This document shows, one piece after another, positions 24,326 through 33,025 of a stretch of 39,671 bases of DNA. The stretch covers positions 1 through 39,671 of the forward strand of contig CAZCGA010000050.1 of NCBI GenBank assembly GCA_964498075.1, read 5' to 3'. How positions within the stretch are numbered: position 1 is the first letter of the stretch; the number at the start of each line of letters is the position of its first letter. Below the pieces are notes generated by a model that ran no database searches, was not told the DNA's origin, and worked only from the letters and a program-made list of their open reading frames with translations. A program made the position numbers and the translations under genes. This stretch comes from CAZCGA01 sp964498075 (GTDB lineage: Bacteria; Desulfobacterota; Binatia; HRBIN30).

Positions 24326-25343
24326 TCAATCTGCTTCCAGCGCTTCGATCTCAAAGCCCATCTCGGCGATCATCTGATGCGCGGCGCTCGCCTCCTGGCC
24401 CGGCTGGGTCAAATAGCCCTCGACGAAGATCGAGTTGGCGGGGTACAACGCCAGCGCCTGGAACCAGCCGAGGTTCAGCTCGCGTCCGCCGGCGACGCGG
24501 ATTTCGCTCTCCGGGTTGGTGAAGCGCATGAGGCAAAGCGCGCGCAGGCACTTCCCCGGCGTCAGCTCGCCATACGCCGCGAAGGGCGTACCGCCGATGG
24601 GGATCAAAAAGTTGAGCGGCAGCGAGTCGACCCCCAGCTCGCGGAGCGCGAAGGCCAGGTCGATGGTATCGTCGTCGGTCTCGCCCATGCCGATGATCCC
24701 TCCGCAGCACGTATGCAGGCCCGCGCGTTGTACGCTGCGCACCGTGCTGATGCGGTCGTCGTAGGTGTGCGTCGTGCAGATCTCCGGGTGGAAGCGGCGG
24801 CTGGTGTTCAGGTTGTGGTTCACCCAGCCGACGCCGGCAGCCTTCAGCTCGCACGCCTGGGTTTCGTCCATGATACCGAGCGATACGCACAGCTCGAGAT
24901 GCGGAAACTCCGTCTTGATGGCGCGTGCCGCCGCCGTGAAACGGGCGACGTCGGTCGCGCTCGGGCCGCGCCCGCTGGTCACCATGCAGTACCGCTTCGC
25001 GCCGGAGGCGACCGCGCGTTGTGCCCCCGCCAGCAACTCCGGTACGGAGTCCAACCGATAGCGCGGGATGGCGGCTTCCGATATCGCCGACTNNNNNNNN
25101 NNAGTGGCAGTCCTCCGGGCACAGGCCGCTGCGTGCGTTGCGCAGCTGGCAGATCTTTACGCGGCGTCCGTGATAGCGTTCACGGATCCGGAAGGCGGCG
25201 AGCAGGAGGGCCGGCAGCTCCGCATCGGCAGCCTGCAAGATAGCGGCGGCTTCCTGGCGTAAGACCACGCCGCCGTCGAGCACGGTCTTGGCGAGGCCCT
25301 CGAACTGCGTCGATCGTTCTTCCGTGGCGACATCGATGTGCAT
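24326..25343 (-). CDS. bioB: Biotin synthase, interrupted by an assembly gap
   Basis: Biotin synthase, a radical-SAM enzyme that inserts sulfur into dethiobiotin. Before the gap comes SGLCPEDCH, the first two Cys of the CxxxCxxC cluster motif. After the gap comes SAISEAAIPRYRLDS, then GAKRYCMVTSGRGPS and NHNLNTSRRFHPEICTTHTYDDR, all conserved in BioB. The 10 N at 25093-25102 hide the third cluster Cys and break the frame; nine bases would restore Tyr-Cys-x-Gln. ATG at 25343 (MHIDVATEERSTQ) is the most likely start, though without a strong ribosome site. The gene is probably intact in the organism. No other bio gene is visible. Confidence 0.9.
25093..25102. other. Assembly gap (10 N) inside bioB
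   Basis: Ten N bases break the bioB reading frame. The flanking codons fit a true gap of 9 bases (or 9 plus a multiple of 3), so 10 is a nominal length rather than a measured one. Confidence 0.97.
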
Positions 25344-25553
25344 CGATGAGCTGCTACCAGCATGCCCGGCGCGCTTCAAGCCCTGCAGCATCGGGGACGC
25401 AGCGGACGCAATCTGCGCTATGCACCGCATACGACGAACGGCAGGTGCCGAGTTGGGGGCCGGCATGGCATCGAGTCTGCTTTTCACGATCGTGGGGAGG
25501 TATCGTCCATCATGGAAGTGTCACGCCCCGTCTGGTAGGCAACGAGGGACGCA

Positions 25554-26600
25554 ATGCGCCGTAGGTGGTTCATCGCTCTCGGAGTGGTCGCGGTGCTGCT
25601 CGCCGTCGTCGCGGTTCGGTTCCGAGGCAACGACGAAGCGATCGGGCCGACCGCTGCTGTCGAGAGCGGCTCGATCGAGCGAATCGTGGTGGCATCGGGC
25701 ACCATCGAGCCGGAGCACCTCGTCGAGGTGCGCCCGAAGGTCAGCGGTATCATTCAACGCTTCCACGTCGATGCCGGCGATCGCGTCACCGTCGGCAAGG
25801 TCGTAGCCGAGTTGGACCGCGAAACCCTCGAAGCCGCGGTGCGCGAGGCGCGCGCCGTGCTGCATGAAGCGCAGGTGGAACGCGATCACGCCGCGGTGGA
25901 GCTGAAGCGCAAGGAGGACCTCTTCGCGCGCGGCGTCGAGTCGAAGGACGTGCTCGATCGCGTGCGTGCGGACCATGCGGGAGCCGACGCCCGTCTCGAT
26001 CGCACGCAGGCCACCCTCGACCGTCTCGACCAGGAGCTCGCGTACGCGACGATCACCGCGCCGATCGATGGCGTCGTGCTGCAGCGCGACCTCAACCCCG
26101 GCGCCGCCGCCGCCTCTGTCGCTTCGGTGACCGGCGGTACGGTTCTGATGACCATCGCGGACACCTCGCAGATGCATCTGCTCGGGGTCGTCGACGAGAA
26201 CGAGATCGCCCGTGTCCGCGTCGGCATGGAGGCACGCATCCGCACCGAAACCTATCCCGACCGACTGTTTGCGGGCCGCGTCCGCAAGATCGCCTCGATC
26301 GGCGATCGCAAGAACAACGTGACGTCGTTCAAGGTGGAGGTCACGGTGCTCGAAGGTATCGATGTGTTGTGGCCGCGCATGTCCGCCGACGCCGACATCG
26401 TTGCCGAGGTGCACGACAACGCCCTCATCCTGCCGGAGGCCGCGCTCCTCTACAAAGGCAACGACGTCATGGTCGAGGTCGTAACCCACGCCTCGCCGGC
26501 GCAGCTGGCGCAGCGCCCGGTGCGTGTCGGTATCTCCCAAAAGGACCGCGTCGAGATCCTCGATGGGCTGGCCGCGGGCGACGTGGTGAAGCTGCAATGA
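25554..26600 (+). CDS. HlyD/MacA-like periplasmic adaptor
   Basis: 348 residues. An N-terminal membrane anchor (WFIALGVVAVLLAVVAVRF) is followed by a biotinyl-lipoyl-like half (EVRPKVSGIIQRFHVDAGDRV), a coiled-coil hairpin (about residues 80-160) and the second lipoyl half (ATITAPIDGVVLQRDLNPGA). Beta-barrel domains then lead to the C-terminus. This is the architecture of MacA-type adaptors that bridge inner-membrane ABC transporters to an outer-membrane channel. The stop overlaps the ATPase gene by ATGA. A TolC-like channel gene is not in the window. The cargo is unknown. Confidence 0.87.
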   Translation: MRRRWFIALGVVAVLLAVVAVRFRGNDEAIGPTAAVESGSIERIVVASGTIEPEHLVEVRPKVSGIIQRFHVDAGDRVTVGKVVAELDRETLEAAVREARAVLHEAQVERDHAAVELKRKEDLFARGVESKDVLDRVRADHAGADARLDRTQATLDRLDQELAYATITAPIDGVVLQRDLNPGAAAASVASVTGGTVLMTIADTSQMHLLGVVDENEIARVRVGMEARIRTETYPDRLFAGRVRKIASIGDRKNNVTSFKVEVTVLEGIDVLWPRMSADADIVAEVHDNALILPEAALLYKGNDVMVEVVTHASPAQLAQRPVRVGISQKDRVEILDGLAAGDVVKLQ

Positions 26601-27373
26601 CGGATGTGGACCCGTATCTCGTGAAGCGTGAAGCGTATCTCGTAAGCGATCCTGCTGACGAGATACGCTTCACGAGTCCCGCTTCACGTTCCTTGCTGCG
26701 CCTGCGCGGGGTGACCAAGGTCTACGACATGGGTGAGGCGGAGGTCCGCGCGCTCAACGGCATCGATCTGGAGATCGACCGTGGCGAGTACGTGGGCGTG
26801 ATGGGACCGTCCGGCTCCGGCAAGACGACGCTCATGGACATCATCGGCTGCCTGTCGCGGCCGACGGCCGGGACGTACGAGTTCGAGGGGCGCCGCGTCG
26901 ATGCGATCGATGATGTCGGTCTGGCGACGCTGCGCGGCGAGCGCATCGGCTTCGTGTTCCAGACGTTCAACCTGCTGCCCAGGCTCACCGCCGTCGAGAA
27001 CGTCGAGCTGCCGATGCTCTACCGGCGCGTCCCGCGCCGCCAGCGGTCTGAACGGGCGCTCGCCATGCTCGAACGTGTCGGGCTGACGGGCCGGGCGCAG
27101 CACCGTCCCACCGAGCTGTCCGGCGGCGAGCGGCAACGGGTGGCCATCGCCCGGGCGTTGGTGAACCGGCCGTCGGTGATCCTCGCCGATGAGCCGACAG
27201 GAGCCCTCGACACCACCACAGGTGGCGCGATCATGGATCTCATCGAAGGGCTCAACCGCGACGGCCAGACGGTGATCGTGGTCACGCACGATCCGGCCAT
27301 CGGCGACCGCGTCGCGCGCCAGCTGCGGTTGCGAGATGGGGCGGTGGAGAGTGACGTGAAGCGTATCTCGTGA
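26597..27373 (+). CDS. MacB/LolD-like ABC ATPase
   Basis: 258 residues. Walker A GPSGSGKT at 70-77, Q-loop FQTFNLLP, signature LSGGERQ at 174-180, Walker B VILADEPTG at 194-202, and an H-loop VVTHDP. This is the MacB/LolD-type ATPase that drives mechanotransmission rather than classical transport. The normal domain starts at about residue 34 (LLRLRGVTKVYDMG). The first 33 residues are encoded by a CGTGAAGCG-type inverted repeat (26627-26674), and the last codons (VKRIS, stop) by another copy. The ATG overlaps the adaptor stop. A TTG near 26695 is an alternative start that would exclude the repeat. Confidence 0.88.
   Translation: MTDVDPYLVKREAYLVSDPADEIRFTSPASRSLLRLRGVTKVYDMGEAEVRALNGIDLEIDRGEYVGVMGPSGSGKTTLMDIIGCLSRPTAGTYEFEGRRVDAIDDVGLATLRGERIGFVFQTFNLLPRLTAVENVELPMLYRRVPRRQRSERALAMLERVGLTGRAQHRPTELSGGERQRVAIARALVNRPSVILADEPTGALDTTTGGAIMDLIEGLNRDGQTVIVVTHDPAIGDRVARQLRLRDGAVESDVKRIS
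26627..26674. repeat. CGTGAAGCGTATCTCGT inverted repeat within the ATPase start
   Basis: 17-bp perfect arms at 26627-26643 and 26658-26674 with a 14-nt loop. Related copies occur at 27355-27379 and 29886-29912. It is translated in frame as VKREAYLVSDPADEIRFTS. Confidence 0.7.
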
Positions 27374-27379
27374 GGCGTG
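27355..27379. repeat. CGTGAAGCG repeat copy at the ATPase stop
   Basis: CGTGAAGCGTATCTCGT is identical to the left arm of 26627-26643 and runs on as GAGGCGTG. It supplies the last codons (KRIS) and the TGA stop of the ABC ATPase. Confidence 0.65.
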
Positions 27380-27395
27380 CCAGAAACCGTGCACG

Positions 27396-28625
27396 ATGCT
27401 CCTCACCGTCATCCAGCAAGCGCTCTACACGATGCGGCTGCACCGCCGCTGGGCGGCGCTGACGATGTTCGGCATCGTCTGGGGCACGGCCTCGGTGATA
27501 TTGCTCGTCGGCTGGGGCGTCGGCGCGCATCGCATGACCGACACCGGGCTGCAGAAGGTCGGCAAGAACCTCGTCTACATCATGGCGGGGCGCGTCGGCG
27601 AGGACCTCTCGCCGGCAGACGAGCGGCGCATGCTCCACCTCGAGATGGACGACGCCGACGCCGTGCGCGCCTCGGCACGACGGGTCGAGTACGCCAGCGC
27701 CGAGGTGCTGACCTTCATGCTGGCGCGCTACGGCGCGAACAGCCGCTTGGTGGATGTGCGCGGCGTCGAGCCGGTGATGCAGCAGCTGCGCGGGGTCACG
27801 CTGGCGGCTGGACGGTTCATCTCGGCCGACGACGTGCGCTTCCAGCGCCGCGTCGCCATCATTGGACAGACCGCGCGGCAACGCCTGTTCGGCCCCCGAC
27901 CGACTGTCGGGCGACGGGTCGACCTCAACGGCCGCAGCTTCGAGGTGGTGGGCCTGCTCGACCGCGTCGGCACGCAGCTGAGCCGCAACCGCACGGAGAC
28001 TGACGAGCAGATCTGGATTCCCGTCAGCTCGGCGCAGACGTTGGACGACCGCGGCGATTACGTCGACATGATCGTCGCCCGGCCGTACGATCGGCGTTTC
28101 AACGAGGACCTCAAGCGCGAGGTGCGCGCCGTCCTTGCCCGCCGGCTGCACGTGTCGCCCGCCGACGAGGAGGCGGTGTTCATCATCAGCATGATCGACA
28201 TCCTGTCCGGCTTCGACTCGGTGTTCGTCTTCCTCAACGTGTTTCTGATGGTGCTGGCGACGACGACGTTGTTCATCGGCGGCATCGGCGTGATGAACAT
28301 GATGCTGGTGTCGGTCAATGAGCGCCGGCGCGAGATCGGGTTGCGCCTGGCGGTGGGGGCGTTGCGCCGCGATGTGATCGGGCAGTTCCTCGTCGAGACG
28401 CTCGTCATCACGCTCGTCGGCGGAGCGGCCGGCATGGCGATCGGGTTGTTGGGCTGCGGTGTGCTCAGCTGGCTGCCGAAGGAAATCATCCCGGTGCCTG
28501 TGCTGGTGCCGCAAGTCATCGTGCTGGCGCTCGTGACCACGCTGCTGGTCGGTGTCGTATCAGGGATCGGTCCGGCTTGGCGTGCGGCCAGCGTCGAGCC
28601 GTCCCAGACGTTGCGGGTCGAGTGA
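27396..28625 (+). CDS. MacB/FtsX-type ABC permease (first)
   Basis: 410 residues. The N-terminal TM (RRWAALTMFGIVWGTASVILLVGWGV) is followed by a large MacB-PCD periplasmic domain (about 50-270) and a C-terminal FtsX-like bundle of three TM helices with GIGVMNMMLVSVNERRREIGLRLAVGA, the conserved coupling loop. It pairs with the ATPase 22 bp upstream. The next gene is a second, divergent permease, so the transporter may be a heterodimer. The stop TGATG overlaps the following start by one base. Confidence 0.86.
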   Translation: MLLTVIQQALYTMRLHRRWAALTMFGIVWGTASVILLVGWGVGAHRMTDTGLQKVGKNLVYIMAGRVGEDLSPADERRMLHLEMDDADAVRASARRVEYASAEVLTFMLARYGANSRLVDVRGVEPVMQQLRGVTLAAGRFISADDVRFQRRVAIIGQTARQRLFGPRPTVGRRVDLNGRSFEVVGLLDRVGTQLSRNRTETDEQIWIPVSSAQTLDDRGDYVDMIVARPYDRRFNEDLKREVRAVLARRLHVSPADEEAVFIISMIDILSGFDSVFVFLNVFLMVLATTTLFIGGIGVMNMMLVSVNERRREIGLRLAVGALRRDVIGQFLVETLVITLVGGAAGMAIGLLGCGVLSWLPKEIIPVPVLVPQVIVLALVTTLLVGVVSGIGPAWRAASVEPSQTLRVE

Positions 28626-29872
28626 TGGTACGCGATCTGTTCTTTGAAGCTCTGCGCAACGCACGCGCGCACTGGTTGCGCGTGCTGCTGACCAGCTCGG
28701 GTATTGTCTGGGGTATCGCGCTGTTCATCGTGATGATTGCGGTCGGCGAAGCGAATCGGGAGCACTATCGTGAGAAGCTCGAAGTCATCGGCCGCAAGGC
28801 GATCTGGGCAATTCCCGGGCGTGTCGCCCGGCAGGGCAGCGGCGAACGCTCGGCGCGCAGCGTACTGCTGGACCTGAAGGATCCGCCGCGTCTGCCGGGG
28901 TCGCCGCTGGTGGAACACGCCGAACCTGAGACCTGGGCCGTTCCACAGGTCCTCAAGGGAGGCGGGCACATCAAGGTGGTGTGGACCATGGGCGTCGGTC
29001 CGCAGGCGGCGCGCATCCGCAACTTCCAGGTCGGGCGCGGCCGCTTCATCAGCACGGATGATCTTGCGGAGCGCCGCCGCGTCTTGGTCATCGGCGCCAA
29101 GGTCGAGGAGCGTCTCTTCGGCCGGCGCTCGGGCCTCGGTCGAAGCGTGCGCCTCGACGGGTACCCCTTCCGCATCATCGGCGTGTCGGTTCCGAAGGGG
29201 GAACAGATGAACAACATGGGGCCGCGTGACGACGAGCAGGTGCTGTTGCCGATCACGACGGCACAGACGTTGTTCACCGGCACCGACCGGATCGATTACG
29301 TGCTCTATGAGCCGCGCACGCGAGAGCAGGCTGCGCTGTCCATCGAGCGGGTGCGCACGATCCTTGGCCGGCACCACTACTTCATGCCGGAGGAAGAGGA
29401 AGCCATGGGCTTCTTCAACGTCGCGGATGCGATCAAGCTGATCAGCGTGATGCTGACCGCGATCGAGATCTTCTTGTCCGCGTGCGGCATACTCACCCTC
29501 GCCGCGGGTGCCGTCGGTGTGATGAACATCATGTTGGTGGCGGTCACCGAGCGCACTCGCGAGATCGGCCTCCGCAAGGCGCTGGGCGCGACGCACCGCG
29601 ACCTCTTCGTGCAGCTCGTCTGTGAAACCGTGATCATCACCGTCGGCTCCGGGATCGCGGGCGTCGGGCTGGGTGCGTCGATCATCTTCCTGCTGCAGGC
29701 GATGCGCGACACGTCGCCGCGGGCGCAGTTCCTGATGCCGCAGGTCGTCTTCTCTCCCGCTCTCGCCGCGCTCGCGTTCGGGGTCCTGGTCACTGCCGGC
29801 ATCCTTGCCGGTCTGCTTCCCGCTCTGCGTGCCGCTCGCCTCGACCCGGCAGTGGCCTTGCGGGAGGAGTAG
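28625..29872 (+). CDS. MacB/FtsX-type ABC permease (second)
   Basis: 415 residues with the same layout: N-terminal TM (LRVLLTSSGIVWGIALFIVMIAVG), a periplasmic MacB-PCD domain, and a C-terminal three-helix bundle with GAVGVMNIMLVAVTERTREIGLRKALGA. It is clearly related to the first permease but differs through the periplasmic domain. Having two permeases under one ATPase suggests a heteromeric exporter. ATG at 28625 overlaps the preceding stop by one base, which indicates translational coupling. Confidence 0.86.
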   Translation: MVRDLFFEALRNARAHWLRVLLTSSGIVWGIALFIVMIAVGEANREHYREKLEVIGRKAIWAIPGRVARQGSGERSARSVLLDLKDPPRLPGSPLVEHAEPETWAVPQVLKGGGHIKVVWTMGVGPQAARIRNFQVGRGRFISTDDLAERRRVLVIGAKVEERLFGRRSGLGRSVRLDGYPFRIIGVSVPKGEQMNNMGPRDDEQVLLPITTAQTLFTGTDRIDYVLYEPRTREQAALSIERVRTILGRHHYFMPEEEEAMGFFNVADAIKLISVMLTAIEIFLSACGILTLAAGAVGVMNIMLVAVTERTREIGLRKALGATHRDLFVQLVCETVIITVGSGIAGVGLGASIIFLLQAMRDTSPRAQFLMPQVVFSPALAALAFGVLVTAGILAGLLPALRAARLDPAVALREE

Positions 29873-29885
29873 GAAGGGCGGCGCT

Positions 29886-29912
29886 CGTGAAGCGTGAAGC
29901 GGAGCTCGTAAG
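29886..29912. repeat. CGTGAAGCG repeat copy at the lipoprotein start
   Basis: CGTGAAGCGTGAAGCGGAGCTCGTAAG has the same build as the start of the 26620-26650 copy. It supplies the GTG start and the first codons of the lipoprotein. Confidence 0.55.
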
Positions 29913-30306
29913 ATTCTGCTGGGCGATCGTCGGCCTGATGGCCAGCGGCTGCGTCCCGCCAGTGCCGCCGGAAGCGCCGCTGCCCGCGGCACCGCCGGCT
30001 CTCTACGAGGAGGAGATCAAGCCGGTCGAGAAGCTCGACGTCGCGATCATCGATCTCACCGAGACGCCGAGCGCGGATCGCAGGACCATCACGGTCAGCG
30101 GCAGGCTGGTCAACCGGGGCACGCGCGTCACGCGCGAAGTGCGCGTACACGTCGAAGTGCTCGACAAGGACGGCGCGGTCATCATCCGAGCCGAACCCAG
30201 TCCGTCAACCGAGACGATCGCACCCGGATCGACGGCGACGTTCTCGGTGAGCTTCGAAAGCCAGCCCGACATCGATCGCTATCACGTAGAGGCGATCAGC
30301 CGATGA
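29887..30306 (+). CDS. Lipoprotein with FxLYD-like domain
   Basis: 139 residues. A short signal ends in LMASGC, a plausible lipobox, so Cys near residue 22 would be lipidated. The rest (DVAIIDLTETPSADRRTITVSGRLVNRGTR...VHVEVLDKDG...TFSVSFESQPDIDRYHVE) is an Ig-like beta-sandwich of the FxLYD type, common in small lipoproteins. The start is a GTG inside a repeat (29886-29912, CGTGAAGCGTGAAGCG...). It follows the second permease by 14 bp, so it may be an accessory of the exporter. Confidence 0.68.
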   Translation: MKREAELVRFCWAIVGLMASGCVPPVPPEAPLPAAPPALYEEEIKPVEKLDVAIIDLTETPSADRRTITVSGRLVNRGTRVTREVRVHVEVLDKDGAVIIRAEPSPSTETIAPGSTATFSVSFESQPDIDRYHVEAISR

Positions 30307-30312
30307 GGCGGT

Positions 30313-30861
30313 TCAGATGGCGCCCACGGTCCGCAGCCACTCGGGTGCGAACGGCCAGCGGCCGTAGCCCGCGGCGACGTTGATGTGACCGGCTTCGGGG
30401 ATGATCTTACAACCGACACCGAGATCGCGGGCGAGCTGCTCGAACTCGTCGGCGTTGGTGAACTCGTCGTTGTCGCTGCCGACGAGCAGCGTCCGCTGCG
30501 CCAGCGTCGCCCACGCGTCGCGCCGACGCGGTGGCGGCAGGAAGCGCTCGACCGGCTCGAAGAGGAGAAAGGGGGACGGCGGCGCCACCAGCAACGCCGC
30601 ATGCACACCGTACGCGCCGCGCTCGGCGAGCAGATGATCCACAGCCCAGCAACCGAGGGAGTGACAGACGAAGGTGACGGGTGCGCCTGCCGTCACCACG
30701 ACTTCGGACAATGCGGCCACCCATGCGTCCTTCTGCGGTGCGGTGGGATCGGGCAGCTCGGGAAACAGCACTGGCGCGCCACGCCGGCGCAGCTCCGCGT
30801 CGAGCCAGCGCTGCCAGTGCCCCGGCCCCGAGCCCTCGTAGCCGGAGACGATGACGATCAT
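30313..30861 (-). CDS. RBBP9/YdeN-family serine hydrolase
   Basis: 182 residues, the usual length for the RBBP9/YdeN alpha/beta hydrolase family. It opens MIVIVSGYEGSGPGHWQRWL. The nucleophile is Ser68 in CHSLG, the acid is in GSDNDEF (Asp130/132), and the base is His159 in EAGHINVAAGYGRWP. It converges with the lipoprotein gene, 6 bp away. The substrate is unknown; members are mostly small esterases. Confidence 0.85.
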   Translation of the reverse strand: MIVIVSGYEGSGPGHWQRWLDAELRRRGAPVLFPELPDPTAPQKDAWVAALSEVVVTAGAPVTFVCHSLGCWAVDHLLAERGAYGVHAALLVAPPSPFLLFEPVERFLPPPRRRDAWATLAQRTLLVGSDNDEFTNADEFEQLARDLGVGCKIIPEAGHINVAAGYGRWPFAPEWLRTVGAI

Positions 30862-30895
30862 CGAGCTGCGGCGCTCGGCGAGGGCCGCACCATCT

Positions 30896-31696
30896 TCACG
30901 CGCCGCCGAGGAACTTCGTCATCAACTCGCACAGCTGATCTGGCTGCTCGAGCGCCGGCAGGTGGCCGCACTTCTCGATGACCACCAGACGCGCACCCGG
31001 GACACGCGCGGTGTAGCGTTCCCCGTGGGCGAGCGGGATGAGCCCGTCCTGACGGCCCCACACGACCAGCGTCGGCGCCGTGATGCGATCGAGACGTCGC
31101 TCCAGCTTGGGATTGTGGAAGTACGGTTGCCAGGCCATCTTGGCGAGCGCTTCCATCGCTTTGAACTGCGGGAGCAGCACCTCTTCGGGCAACGTCGAGT
31201 AATCGGTGATCGACGACATCATCACCGCCAGCGGATGCTGCTGGTCGTAGAACATGAGCGGCGCCATCTCTTGCGGCGTGATCCCGAACATCTCCGCGAT
31301 CGGCGCTGCATCGAGCCACAGGCCGGCGGCATCGATGAGCACGAGGCGGCCGACGAGGTTTGGGTAGCGCTGCGCCAGCTCCGCCGCCAGCCAACCGCCG
31401 AAGGAGCTGCCGACGACGTTGAGCGGCGCCTTGTGGAGGCCGAGGGCGGTGATCACGTCGACGTAGTGGAACACCATGTCCTCGATGCCGTCGATGTGCT
31501 CCAGGCCGCCGGAGCCTCCGAAACCCGGATGCGACGGGTGATACACGGTGAAGCGTTCGGCCAAACGATCGAACATCGGCAACCACAGCGAATCACCACC
31601 ACCGCCGTGCAGGTAGAGCAACGGTGGCCCGCTGCCGGCGCGGCGCAGCTCCACCGGGGCCCCGTATACTGTGAGCATGTCCGTCTGATACGCCAT
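30896..31696 (-). CDS. Alpha/beta-fold hydrolase
   Basis: 266 residues. LLYLHGGGG forms the oxyanion region, GSSFGG (Ser98) carries the nucleophile, VVWGRQDGLIP supplies the Asp, and KCGHLPALEQP the His. This is an intact esterase or C-C hydrolase-like triad. ATG at 31696 is preceded by AGAGG. A longer open frame upstream is only the next gene read in another frame. It lies 11 bp after the LLM oxidoreductase gene, so they are probably one operon, and together they would fit cleavage or hydrolysis of an oxygenated organic substrate. That substrate cannot be named. Confidence 0.86.
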   Translation of the reverse strand: MAYQTDMLTVYGAPVELRRAGSGPPLLYLHGGGGDSLWLPMFDRLAERFTVYHPSHPGFGGSGGLEHIDGIEDMVFHYVDVITALGLHKAPLNVVGSSFGGWLAAELAQRYPNLVGRLVLIDAAGLWLDAAPIAEMFGITPQEMAPLMFYDQQHPLAVMMSSITDYSTLPEEVLLPQFKAMEALAKMAWQPYFHNPKLERRLDRITAPTLVVWGRQDGLIPLAHGERYTARVPGARLVVIEKCGHLPALEQPDQLCELMTKFLGGA

Positions 31697-31707
31697 GGAA
31701 CCTCTTG

Positions 31708-32877
31708 TCACGCCGTCTGCGCCAGGCGCGCGGCTTCCTTCGCCGGCTGCGGTGCCAGACCGCGCAGCGCCGGCAGCACCTCGCGTGCGAACAGCTCCAT
31801 GTTCTTGCGCGTCAGGTCGGCCGGCAGCGTCCCGAGCTGCAGCAGCGCCAGGATGTTGCCGACGCCGAGCCACTGGATCATCTCCGCCATCTTCTGCCGC
31901 ACGGTGGCCGGGCTGCCGACGATCGCGTAGCCGCCCTCTTCCACCTGGTCCCACTTCTCGAGGAACAGCATGAAGTCGTTGCGCGTGCCGGCGATCTTGA
32001 GCGCCGAGCGCGCCGTCGTGTAGCCCGGCGGGCTGATGTCGATGCCCGGCAGCAGCTTCTTCGCAAAGTACCAGAAGTGCGACTCGTACTCCTGCCGCGC
32101 CTGCGCATCGGTCTCGGCGACGTAGATCGGGCACAGCCAACCCATCTGCTTCGGGTCGGCGGTGTAGCCCTCTTTGGTGCACGCCTCGCGGAAGAAGTCG
32201 AAGTTGCGCTTGAACACGCGCTTGTGAAAGTACGGGATGCCCATGTACGCGTAGCGCCACTTGGCCACGAACTCCATCGTCTCCAAGCTGCCGGCGCCGG
32301 GGATCCACACCGGCGGATGCGGCTTCTGCAGCGGCGTCGGCCACGGGTTCACGTAGCGCAGCTTGTAGTGCTTGCCGTTGAAGACGAACGGCCCCGGCCG
32401 GGTCCACGCTTGGATGATCAGGTCGTGTGCCTCGTAAAAGCGCTCGCGCGCCTGGGCGGGGTTGAGTGAGTTCGAGTAGTACTCGGGTCCGCCGCCGACG
32501 ACCATGCCGGCGATCAGCCGTCCGCCGGAGATCACATCGATCATGGCGTACTCCTCGGCGACGCGCACCGGTGGGTTGTAGAGCGGTAGCGCGTTGCCGA
32601 CGACGGCGATCTTACAGCGCTTGGTCTGCCGCGCCAGGATCGACGCCATGAGGTTGGGCGACGGCATGTTGCCGTAGGCGTTGGCGTGATGCTCGTTGAC
32701 GCACACGCCGTCGAACCCCAGCTCCTCGGCGTACAGCAGCTCGTCGAGGTAGCGGTTGTAGACCTCGTGGCCGCGCTTGCCGTCGTAGTAGCTGTTCGGG
32801 CACTTCACCCACGCCGGACCCTCGTAGTCACGCGGCAGGTACGGCCAGGGCATGAGATGAAAGAAATAAAAGTCCAT
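31708..32877 (-). CDS. LLM-class flavin-dependent oxidoreductase
   Basis: 389 residues, luciferase-like monooxygenase fold. Near the start it has FGFDGVCVNEHH-like sequence (ELGFDGVCVNEHHANAYGNMPSPN), then VGNALPLYNPPVRVAEEYAMIDVISGGRLIAGMVVGGGPEYYS, both typical of the FMN/F420-binding core. ATG at 32877 was chosen because AAGGAG lies 6 nt upstream. Such enzymes use reduced FMN or F420 to oxidise organic substrates. Operon with the hydrolase downstream. Confidence 0.88.
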   Translation of the reverse strand: MDFYFFHLMPWPYLPRDYEGPAWVKCPNSYYDGKRGHEVYNRYLDELLYAEELGFDGVCVNEHHANAYGNMPSPNLMASILARQTKRCKIAVVGNALPLYNPPVRVAEEYAMIDVISGGRLIAGMVVGGGPEYYSNSLNPAQARERFYEAHDLIIQAWTRPGPFVFNGKHYKLRYVNPWPTPLQKPHPPVWIPGAGSLETMEFVAKWRYAYMGIPYFHKRVFKRNFDFFREACTKEGYTADPKQMGWLCPIYVAETDAQARQEYESHFWYFAKKLLPGIDISPPGYTTARSALKIAGTRNDFMLFLEKWDQVEEGGYAIVGSPATVRQKMAEMIQWLGVGNILALLQLGTLPADLTRKNMELFAREVLPALRGLAPQPAKEAARLAQTA

Positions 32878-33025
32878 CGCTGCTCCTTTGTTGTGAATCG
32901 TGCTCGCTATCGGGGTGTCCGTCCTCGAATCCGGAACGCGGCACTCCGCCGGAGCATTAGCCAGGAAATCCCGGCCATCTGCAAGCCGGTCGGATGTCCA
33001 GCAACAGTGACCACCGCCGCGCCAT

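Noticed and set aside
28058..29992. 644-codon minus-strand frame opposite the two permeases
   Set aside because: Arg/His/Asp-rich low-complexity translation, a mirror of GC-rich coding DNA; the plus-strand permeases have clear FtsX motifs and overlaps.
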